Positions 1 to 7,002 of a stretch of 8,752 nt of DNA are shown piece by piece. Origin of the DNA: Planctomycetota bacterium (GTDB lineage Bacteria; Planctomycetota; UBA8742; SKZP01); assembly GCA_007127275.1 (NCBI GenBank), contig SKZP01000557.1, forward strand, positions 1 through 8,752, read 5' to 3'. Numbering within the stretch: position 1 is the first letter of the stretch; each line of letters opens with the position of its first letter. The notes under the pieces were generated by a model. That model was not told the origin of the DNA, did not search any database, and saw nothing but the letters and a program-made list of their open reading frames with translations. The position numbers and the translations under genes were made by a program.

Positions 1-2741
1 ATCTCCACGACGTCGCTCGTCATTTCGTACCAGTAAACGAACGGAGCAAGCTGGCGATTCGAGGAGAACAGGTAGCGTTCCTGTAGCGCGTCCCCATCCA
101 CGGCATCCGCGGCTTCGTCGCGCACGACGACGAACTCGTGCGGGGAGACGAACGTGTCGTAGAACGTCCGCCAGAACCGCGCCCGGGCAAGCTCGTGTTG
201 GCGCCGGGTTCGCTCGAGCACGTCCCACCCGCCTTCGCCGGCGTCGTCCGCCCGGGCATGCGCACGGCCCCGGCCGATCTCGGCGGCGAGCCGCGCGAAG
301 CGTGGCGTGCGCGCCTCGAGCACGTCTTCCAGGCCTTCGACCAACTCGTCGCGCTGCTGTTGCAAGGGCTGCCGTTCTTCCTCGTCGGCCTCCTCGGGCA
401 ACTCGAAGATGCGCCGTTCGAGCTCGATCAGCGCGAACAGGTCGTCGAAGAGTTGCTGCAGTATCTCGCGCGACACCGATTCGACGCCCAGTTCCCCGAG
501 CAAGTCGCGAAGAAACGACGTCCGCATCCGCTCGACCTGCGAGGTCACGTCCGAGATATTGAACGCGACAAGGCGAGAGCCGTGCTCGTCGACGAAGGCA
601 TCCAGCGCCTCGGCCTCCTCCGCGTCGTAGCCGAGGTCCTCGGCCGTTTCTCCATGTAGCCGCTCGAAGCGCGTCAACACGAAGTCTCGGACGGTTTCGC
701 GCCCCAGGCCCAACGATTGCGCTCGTTCCAGCAGCTCGTCGAGAGTAATTCGCGCCCCGGCTTCTCGGTCGTAAGCGACGAGCATTTCCCAAAAGGCGTA
801 GCGTGAAAGCAGCCGCAACCATTCGGCGTCGGCGCGCAACGAGGCCTTCTCCCGCGCCGCGTCGAGGAGGACGTCGGCGCGCGTCTCTTCCTGATCCGCA
901 AGGCCAAGGTCCAACGCGTCCAGATTCTCGAGCCACCCCTCGAGATTCCGCTTCATTCGCTCGATCCTGTCGCGAAACTCCTCGCGCTCCGTCGAACCCT
1001 CGGGAAGCCGGCTCTTGTACTCGTATTGCCGCAACAGGTTTTGCGAGAAATCGAAGTAATCCATCACGATCTCCGCGTCCGGCAGGATGTTGCGCATGGT
1101 GTCCAGTTGGCGCCGTTGCATCTCCTCCGGGTCGTGGCCGGTCAGCGTAAGGCGCACCGCCACCATTTCGCGCGTTTGCTCGCCGTGCGGAAAGGGGACA
1201 CTCGCCCCGCCGGCATGCCTCGCGTCTCCCTCCTCGTCTTGCGGGGCGAAGACCGGAACGAGGACGTGCTCGTGCGTGTTGGTGATCACGAAATTGACCA
1301 GGGCGTCGACGCTCATTTGAAGTTGAGCGGCGTAGCCGAGCAGTTCGCGCACCTCAATCTCCACCGGGTCGAGGTCAGAATCTTCCATCAGGCTCACGAT
1401 GGTCTCGGGCCGCAAGACGCGCTGATTGACGAGAAACCAAGCAAGCGGCTGCGGATCCTCCTGCATCGCGCGCCGTTGCTGGGCAAGCTGCAACTCCCTC
1501 TCGGACAGGTGCCCCTCCGCTACAAGAACCCCCTCGAGCCACCGGTCTTGCAAGAACTCCCACATCCCTCGTTCGTCGAGCACCTGCTCGGCACGGCGCA
1601 CGCGCATCAACTCCTGGGCGGGATAGACGCGGATGCGCAGGTGCGGAGCCTCGGGCAGCTCCCCGGCTTCGTTGACGCGGTCGAAGGCGTGCGCTTCATA
1701 CGCACTCAGGTCGCTCACCGCGGCACGCACCTCGCCGGCGTCCGCCCGTTCGGTGGCGTCGGCGACGAGGGTCTTGCCGGGGCTTGCCAGATACCAGTTG
1801 CCGGAGGCGGCGAGCGCTTCGCCGAGTTCCTGTTCGGTGCGATATTCGTCGAGTCGGTGCCACAGCCCGTCCGCCGAGTCCCCGCCGATGCGCTGCAGCG
1901 AAAAGGGCTCGTCGATGCCGGAGCCGCCGAACTCGACGCGGTAGATATCCTCGGGTCGCATGCGACTTCCGCGGATCTTTGTTACCCCGAGGTCGATCCA
2001 CTGATTGATGTTCGCGAGGTAGACCAAATTCGCGGGGACGTTGTCGACGAGACGAATCTCCGTGTCGTAGACGAAGCGGCCGTCCTCGTTCCCTTCGGCG
2101 GAGACGTTACGGGCAAGGCGAACGAAACGCGCCTCGGTCCGGTCGGCTTGGAATCCCACCGGCATCACGTCATGCCGTCCCTCGGCGGTTCGGGCCGGCG
2201 CACGACCGATCAGCAGGCCGACGAGCGGCTCCTTGACGGGTTGCCTGTCGCCTTCCCCCGCCCCTTCGTAGCGGTAGGTGTAGATTTCCAGGCGCAGCGC
2301 ATTCTCTTCGTCGAGGCCGTATTGGCGAAGCAACGACTCGCTTAGCTCGCCCGCTTCAATGATCGTGTCGCCTCGATGCATGCGGCGCAGTCCGCGCCGC
2401 AGCTCGGAATAGACGCGCGACTCGGCGGGGTGATTGCCGTGCGAGGTCACGTGCCAGCCGCGGGCGCCGCGCTCGACGCGTAGCGGCTCGGGTAGCTCAT
2501 CCGGCCTGAGCGAGTTTGGGTCCGTTAACTCGAGGTCGGTACGGGCCTCCGCCTCGGCGATCAACGCCGCTCCCGGGTCCAGCTCGAGGTGTACCGCACG
2601 GCGCAACTCGTCTTGGATGTCACGCTCGAGCAGGTTCGTGCGAGCCTGGACGATCCCCGGATCCTCGCGTTCCGTCTGCGTGTAGACGAATGCGCCAACG
2701 AGTCCGATGAGGATGACCAGCAGGGCAATGTTCGTTTTCAT
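1..2741 (-). CDS. DUF4340-like membrane-anchored protein, very long, 3' end outside window (partial)
   Basis: An uninterrupted frame of 913 codons runs from ATG at 2741 to the window edge without a stop, so the C-terminus is missing. The start is backed by a GGAGG nine bases upstream. Residues 4-20 are one hydrophobic helix (signal anchor), so the rest is probably periplasmic. Residues 90-275 resemble the DUF4340 pattern: a GW at 95-96 then PA at 105-106, YGLDE at 141-145, IGR at 178-180, RFVRL at 205-209, and VYLANINQWIDL at 240-251 followed by a beta strand around 266-271. DUF4340 proteins are typical partners of GldG in ABC operons, which agrees with the position 24 bases after the gldG-like gene. 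From about residue 390 onward I recognise nothing firmly; residues 540-870 look mostly helical and highly charged. DUF4340 proteins are usually far shorter. The family assignment is by eye (moderate); the coding call is strong. It has six TTA/CTA codons, absent from the two genes before it. Confidence 0.5.
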   Translation of the reverse strand, partial: MKTNIALLVILIGLVGAFVYTQTEREDPGIVQARTNLLERDIQDELRRAVHLELDPGAALIAEAEARTDLELTDPNSLRPDELPEPLRVERGARGWHVTSHGNHPAESRVYSELRRGLRRMHRGDTIIEAGELSESLLRQYGLDEENALRLEIYTYRYEGAGEGDRQPVKEPLVGLLIGRAPARTAEGRHDVMPVGFQADRTEARFVRLARNVSAEGNEDGRFVYDTEIRLVDNVPANLVYLANINQWIDLGVTKIRGSRMRPEDIYRVEFGGSGIDEPFSLQRIGGDSADGLWHRLDEYRTEQELGEALAASGNWYLASPGKTLVADATERADAGEVRAAVSDLSAYEAHAFDRVNEAGELPEAPHLRIRVYPAQELMRVRRAEQVLDERGMWEFLQDRWLEGVLVAEGHLSERELQLAQQRRAMQEDPQPLAWFLVNQRVLRPETIVSLMEDSDLDPVEIEVRELLGYAAQLQMSVDALVNFVITNTHEHVLVPVFAPQDEEGDARHAGGASVPFPHGEQTREMVAVRLTLTGHDPEEMQRRQLDTMRNILPDAEIVMDYFDFSQNLLRQYEYKSRLPEGSTEREEFRDRIERMKRNLEGWLENLDALDLGLADQEETRADVLLDAAREKASLRADAEWLRLLSRYAFWEMLVAYDREAGARITLDELLERAQSLGLGRETVRDFVLTRFERLHGETAEDLGYDAEEAEALDAFVDEHGSRLVAFNISDVTSQVERMRTSFLRDLLGELGVESVSREILQQLFDDLFALIELERRIFELPEEADEEERQPLQQQRDELVEGLEDVLEARTPRFARLAAEIGRGRAHARADDAGEGGWDVLERTRRQHELARARFWRTFYDTFVSPHEFVVVRDEAADAVDGDALQERYLFSSNRQLAPFVYWYEMTSDVVE

Positions 2742-2750
2742 CGTCGTCGT

Positions 2751-2755
2751 CCTCC
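2751..2755 (-). promoter_or_regulatory. Ribosome binding site of the DUF4340-like gene
   Basis: GGAGG (minus strand) lies nine bases before the ATG at 2741, inside the 24-base gap after the gldG-like stop codon. It supports that start and hence the partial gene. Confidence 0.5.
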
Positions 2756-2765
2756 GTCGTACCCA

Positions 2766-5700
2766 TCACGTGGTTGCGGTCCCGGCTCCCCGATCGTCGC
2801 CACCGTCGTCCTCGCCGCTTTCGCCCGTGTCCTGCTCCCCGTCGTCGGCGTGAGAGATCGCACCACTCTCAATGGCGTCGCTCTCGGCAGCCCCGCCCGG
2901 AGCCGCCTTCGCTGCCGCGGACGCACTCGCTTGGGACCGTTGCACGAGGTGACCGGCAACGAGCATCCCCAGCGCGAGGATCCACACCGAGAGGCGCATC
3001 ACGCCCATCACGTCGCGGTAGGGCTCGAAGTTCTCCACGCTGGCGAGCAGCAGCAACCCGAACCCGACGATCACCAGCCCGAAGGCCAGCGGGATCAAAC
3101 CGTAGGCGTACCCTCGCGGCTCCGTTTCCGACTCGTCGCTCGGCGAGCCTCGCAGCGCAGCGAGCTGCTCGAGACCGTAGCCGCACAACGGCAACGCCAA
3201 GACGAAGGCGAGCAACCACATCACCGAACTGCGCGGGTCGGCGAGCCAGCCCAGCGTCCCCATCAACACCATCAGCAAACCGAGCCCGAACACCCCCCCA
3301 CCGGCGAACTGGCGACGGACGATCTCGCGCCGACTGAACGGCGAGGTGGCGGCGGTGCCGCGGCGGCGCGCCTGCTGGCGAGCCCGGAAGAACATCTGCT
3401 CGGCCCGCTCGGCAAGCATCACGAGCACTGCGACGATCAACAGCCCAATGGGCACCATCAACGTCACCATCGCGGTGTACCAGGTGCGGTCGTTGTCACT
3501 CAGCGCGGCCTCGATCGGCGTGTACGCGGTGGTCTTCGCTTTGAGCCCGAGCAGCTCCTCACCGTCGGGAATCAGGTAGAGAAGCGCATTCTCCATGATT
3601 TCGAGATCCCCGGGGCGTTGCGTGTAGGGGTAGAGCCAGTTCGAGCCGAAGACCATGAGGCGACCCTCAGCGATAGCGCGCTCGTACCGCTCGCGCTCGT
3701 CCGTCTCGACGGGCGCCTCCTCCCCCTCGAAGGCCCCCTCGTCGGGGACGAACGCCTCCTCTTCCTCCGGCTGGCCTTGGCCGTCGAAGCCCTCGGGCAA
3801 CCCGGGAATGCCCTCTGGAAGCTCGGCAGGAGGCTCTACCGGCGACGCCGGATCCGGCACGTCCACGCCGGCAAAGGCGCTCTCGAAACGTCCTTCCACC
3901 GAGGCGGCGAGCGGAAAGCTCTCGTTGGCGGCTTCGTTTCGCACGAGCAGGCGCGAGAGGAACGGATTGCTTCCTTGGCGCCGGGCGGTCCCGAAGCCCA
4001 GCGGATCACGCAGAATGTCGTTGTTCGCCGGCTGCACCCAGGCCTCGTCCGAGGAGCGCAGCGCCTCACGAAAGCGCACCTCCTCGGTGAGCGTCACGCC
4101 GCGCGGTCGAACGGGAACGCCGTAGATCCACAAGCGTGTCAGGTTGTCGTCGACTTGGTCGCTGGCGACAATGCCCGCACGCAGGGGATGGTCGCCGAAG
4201 TTCTCCGGACGCAGGTGCAGTGCCAGCGGAAGGAAGGCTCCCTGCTCGGGCACGCGGAAGCACTGGTTGTCGAAAACGAAGCCTTCGCCGAGGCGCATCC
4301 CGTACGGCTCGGTAAGCGTGCGCCAGGAGTCGTGCGAGCCCCGCCACGGTTCCTGACGGGCAAGGGCGATGTCGTGCGGCGGCTCCATGGCCGAGTAGGT
4401 GTAGAGGACGCGCCCCCCTTTCATGAGGAACCGATCCACTTCATACCGCACCCGCTCCGGCAACGCCTCGGCGGTCGAGGTCATCAGCAGCACGTCGATC
4501 TCCTCGGGGACCGGCTCGCGACCTCCTTGCAGGTTGACGTGCTCGATCTCGAAGCCGTAGTCCTCGAACTGGTGGTGGACGAAGCTTCCGTCGTCGTGGT
4601 TTTCACCGTGGCCCTCGAGCAGGCCGATGCGGTAGCGAAACGTCGGTACGCGAAACACCTCGACCGGCTCGGCCGACTCGGTGTCGAGCGGCTCGAGCTC
4701 GATGCGGCGCATCTCGGCGTCCACCTCGGCCAGGCGGAAACGCGCCCCCTCCTCGGTGCGAACCTCGTCGCCGACGCGAACGAAGCCGTCGACGCCGGCG
4801 AGGCGCACGCGTTCGCCGTCGATGCCGAACGTGCGGATCTGGAAGGGCTGGGTGAGGTTGATCGAGCGGTCCATCAGCATGACGATCGCGCGGGTCAACT
4901 CCCAGTTGGCGATGTCGACGGCGCGCTGCCCGGCCTCGGCGCGTTGCCGCGAGACGGTGATCTCGTCGAGCACTTCTTCCCCGGCAGGCCCGTAGGAGAC
5001 GTGCAGGGCCGAGTAGTAGCGCACGAGTTCGGCGCGGCCCCCGTCGACCACCTCGTCGTGGATCGGCTCGATGCCGAGGTCACGCACCTCGCGCAGGATC
5101 TGCATATGCTCCCGCTCCGGCTCGTCGCTCTCCTCTTCCTCTTCCTCGATGTCGAGGTCGAACAGGCCGAGGTCGTCGAACTCTTCCTCGAACTCGTCGT
5201 CGGTGTCGTGGCCGAGTTGCGGCACTTCGACGAGGTGATACTCGAAGCGCTCCCCCCCGAAGCGCTTGTACTCGTCGAGCAGGTCGCGCATCTCGCGCGG
5301 CATGGTGGCGAAGCGCTGCGGGCGCACGTCGGCCGGCGAGTAGTAGTAGCGCACCCGCAACACCGGCTCGTACCGTTGAACCTCGGCGAGCAGGCGCTGC
5401 GTGACCGGGTCGAGCGTGTAGCGCTGCCCCTCGGTCAAGTCGAGCCGGTGCGTGCCGCGGTCGAGAAACAGGAGCACCACCACACCGATGCCGACGAGCA
5501 ACAGGGCGCGCAGCAGAAAGCGGCTGCGCTCGTTCGAGGTCTGCGCGGCGGCGACGAGGTGCAAGCCCTCACGCTCCTGCTGGCGCAACCGGCTGGCGTC
5601 GCCGATGCGAACCGCCACAGCCAGGCCGACCAAGGGCAAGAGCCCGAAGGCGAGACCGAGCCACGCCGGGTGGCCCCGACGGATGAAAAGCCCGGCGACG

Positions 5701-5828
5701 CAAAGCACGTGCAAGACGTAGCCGAGGAGCAGCGCGAAGGCGTACAGCTCGACGACGTCGATCCGCTCTGCGCTCATCGCGGCGAGGCTGAAGCTGGTTG
5801 CGGTACTGGGTGCGCTTTCGAGAAGCAT
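2766..5828 (-). CDS. GldG-family ABC transporter auxiliary protein, enlarged (1020 aa)
   Basis: The protein belongs to the GldG/ABC_transp_aux group, which has the GIFT domain shared with eukaryotic IFT52 and works with a GldF-type permease. Seen in sequence: helices at 26-49, 54-75 and 104-122; the family entry motif DLTEGQRYTLDPVTQRLL at 130-147; ELTRAIVML at 310-318; LLEGHGE at 403-409; EIDVLLM at 443-449; and FLMKGGRVL at 467-475. The conserved close of the family, RLMVFGSNWLYP, is at 723-734, followed by a helix at 787-806. After this come four extra helices (842-862, 867-886, 908-930, 942-963) and an acidic tail at 966-1020. Basic residues at 79-103 and 814-823 suggest those loops are cytoplasmic, placing 123-786 in the periplasm and the tail in the cytoplasm. 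Acidic stretches lie at 207-240 and 656-712. Typical GldG proteins are about 500-650 residues. M1 is preferred over M18 because only M1 has a good ribosome site. Confidence 0.5.
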   Translation of the reverse strand: MLLESAPSTATSFSLAAMSAERIDVVELYAFALLLGYVLHVLCVAGLFIRRGHPAWLGLAFGLLPLVGLAVAVRIGDASRLRQQEREGLHLVAAAQTSNERSRFLLRALLLVGIGVVVLLFLDRGTHRLDLTEGQRYTLDPVTQRLLAEVQRYEPVLRVRYYYSPADVRPQRFATMPREMRDLLDEYKRFGGERFEYHLVEVPQLGHDTDDEFEEEFDDLGLFDLDIEEEEEESDEPEREHMQILREVRDLGIEPIHDEVVDGGRAELVRYYSALHVSYGPAGEEVLDEITVSRQRAEAGQRAVDIANWELTRAIVMLMDRSINLTQPFQIRTFGIDGERVRLAGVDGFVRVGDEVRTEEGARFRLAEVDAEMRRIELEPLDTESAEPVEVFRVPTFRYRIGLLEGHGENHDDGSFVHHQFEDYGFEIEHVNLQGGREPVPEEIDVLLMTSTAEALPERVRYEVDRFLMKGGRVLYTYSAMEPPHDIALARQEPWRGSHDSWRTLTEPYGMRLGEGFVFDNQCFRVPEQGAFLPLALHLRPENFGDHPLRAGIVASDQVDDNLTRLWIYGVPVRPRGVTLTEEVRFREALRSSDEAWVQPANNDILRDPLGFGTARRQGSNPFLSRLLVRNEAANESFPLAASVEGRFESAFAGVDVPDPASPVEPPAELPEGIPGLPEGFDGQGQPEEEEAFVPDEGAFEGEEAPVETDERERYERAIAEGRLMVFGSNWLYPYTQRPGDLEIMENALLYLIPDGEELLGLKAKTTAYTPIEAALSDNDRTWYTAMVTLMVPIGLLIVAVLVMLAERAEQMFFRARQQARRRGTAATSPFSRREIVRRQFAGGGVFGLGLLMVLMGTLGWLADPRSSVMWLLAFVLALPLCGYGLEQLAALRGSPSDESETEPRGYAYGLIPLAFGLVIVGFGLLLLASVENFEPYRDVMGVMRLSVWILALGMLVAGHLVQRSQASASAAAKAAPGGAAESDAIESGAISHADDGEQDTGESGEDDGGDDRGAGTATT

Positions 5829-5838
5829 CGTCGTCGCA

Positions 5839-5843
5839 CTCCT
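5839..5843 (-). promoter_or_regulatory. Ribosome binding site of the gldG-like gene
   Basis: AGGAG, within AGAGGAGT on the minus strand, lies ten bases before the ATG at 5828. The alternative in-frame ATG at 5777 (residue 18) has no comparable site, so this decides the start. Confidence 0.5.
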
Positions 5844-5879
5844 CTGTCGTGCGTGATGAGGACGAAAGATCAGCGGGCA

Positions 5880-6998
5880 TCAGCGCTTGAGCTTGAGCGC
5901 AATGCCGTTTGCGTACAGGAACAGGCCGATGAAGGCCGCGTAGTAGAGCACGTCGGTCACGTCGAGCACGCCGCGGCCGATGCGGTCGAAGCGCGAGGAA
6001 AGCGCGATCCAATCCGCCGCCTCGGCGAGCCAGAGGCCGAAGGGGTTGCCGGTAATCACCACTTCCTGGCCGAACTGCATGATCGTCTGCGGCTGACTCA
6101 GCCCAACGAGCCAGGTGCGCACCGCCTCGGCGCCGAGAAAGGAGAAGAACGCCGCGGCAACGACCGAAACGACGAAGGCGACGATCTGATCGCGGGTCAG
6201 CGCGGAAAGGAAGCTGCCCAGTGCCAGGTAGGCGCCGCCCATCAACACCGCGCCGAAGTAGCTCGCGACGATCTGGCCGAGGTCGGGCTGACCGACCGCG
6301 ACGACAAGCGCGGTGAGGCTCACCGTCGGCAAGAGCAACATGAAGGCGATGATCCCCCAGGCACCGAGGAACTTGCCCAACAGCGCCTCGCCGGGGCGCA
6401 GCGGAAGTGTCAGCAGCACCTCGATCGAGCCGGACTGGCGCTCCTCGGCCCAGAGCCGCATGGACAAGGCGGGGACGAAGACGAGCATCAGCCAGGGCAA
6501 CAACTGGAAGAAGGGCACCAGATCCGCGTAGCCGCGCTCCCAAAAGCCGATCCCCGTGGCAAAGCCCTGGAAGGTGAGCACGATCGCCGCGACGTGAAAG
6601 ATCACGAAGACGATGATCGCGATGGGCGAGGTGAAGTAGGCGCGCAGCTCCCGCTTCATCACCGTGCGGACGTTGCGGGCGAGCAGCAGATACAGGGCTG
6701 CGAGCGCGACGAGCACCGTGACGAGCAGCACAATGGCAAGCTCGGCGGCGGACAGCTCCACCTGTTGCGCGGCGACGACCACCGCACCGCCGGCGGCAAC
6801 GGTCAACCCCATGAGGATCCAGCGGGTGATGCGTGCCGGCGCACGCGTCGGGTCGAGCGCACGGTCGAACGGGTGGCGCGGCGTCTTCCCCTTGCCGCCG
6901 GTGGCGAACGGCCCCGTCATGTCGGTCGCCACGTCGGCGCCGGCGACCCCTTCGGCGCCTGCGGGGAACGACGCGGATGTCTGCGGCGGTTTGCTCAT
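5880..6998 (-). CDS. GldF-type ABC-2 permease with N-terminal extension (372 aa)
   Basis: This is the membrane subunit of the ABC exporter, partner of the ATPase encoded four bases upstream. The GldF/ABC-2 signature is clear: RELRAYFTSPIAIIVFVIF at 116-134, then PALSMRLWAEERQSG at 176-190 followed by SIEVLLTLPL, which in this family precedes the central helices. The end, RFDRIGRGVLDVTDVLYY at 336-353 plus a last helix ending in KLKR, is typical of GldF. About six helices cover 122-372. Ahead of this core are about 110 extra residues: a Gly/Ala/Pro-rich stretch (1-58) and two further helices (about 60-77 and 87-107). GldF proteins usually begin near the RELRAYF motif and have about 240 residues. 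The start at 6998 is four bases after the ATPase stop, with a weak purine-rich GGGGGAA about ten bases upstream. A shorter start at M114 is possible, but the extension keeps coding character and two helices. Family call is confident; substrate unknown. Confidence 0.5.
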   Translation of the reverse strand: MSKPPQTSASFPAGAEGVAGADVATDMTGPFATGGKGKTPRHPFDRALDPTRAPARITRWILMGLTVAAGGAVVVAAQQVELSAAELAIVLLVTVLVALAALYLLLARNVRTVMKRELRAYFTSPIAIIVFVIFHVAAIVLTFQGFATGIGFWERGYADLVPFFQLLPWLMLVFVPALSMRLWAEERQSGSIEVLLTLPLRPGEALLGKFLGAWGIIAFMLLLPTVSLTALVVAVGQPDLGQIVASYFGAVLMGGAYLALGSFLSALTRDQIVAFVVSVVAAAFFSFLGAEAVRTWLVGLSQPQTIMQFGQEVVITGNPFGLWLAEAADWIALSSRFDRIGRGVLDVTDVLYYAAFIGLFLYANGIALKLKR

Positions 6999-7002
6999 TG
7001 GA

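Noticed and set aside
138..659. A 173-codon open frame on the plus strand
   Set aside because: It is again the codon-aligned antisense of the DUF4340-like gene, ending at a CTA codon of that gene.
1..1379. SurA-type periplasmic chaperone/isomerase identity for the C-terminal part of the last gene
   Set aside because: The helical, charged character and periplasmic location are suggestive, but I could not point to a parvulin or SurA motif, so no function is called.
1026..2345. A 439-codon open frame on the plus strand
   Set aside because: It is the codon-aligned antisense shadow of the DUF4340-like gene, ending where that gene has a CTA codon. The minus frame has a ribosome site, a membrane anchor and family motifs.
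5569..6543. A 324-codon minus-strand frame overlapping the permease and GldG genes
   Set aside because: It is Arg/Ala-rich, lies out of frame over two well-recognised genes and spans their junction. It is a typical GC-rich shadow.
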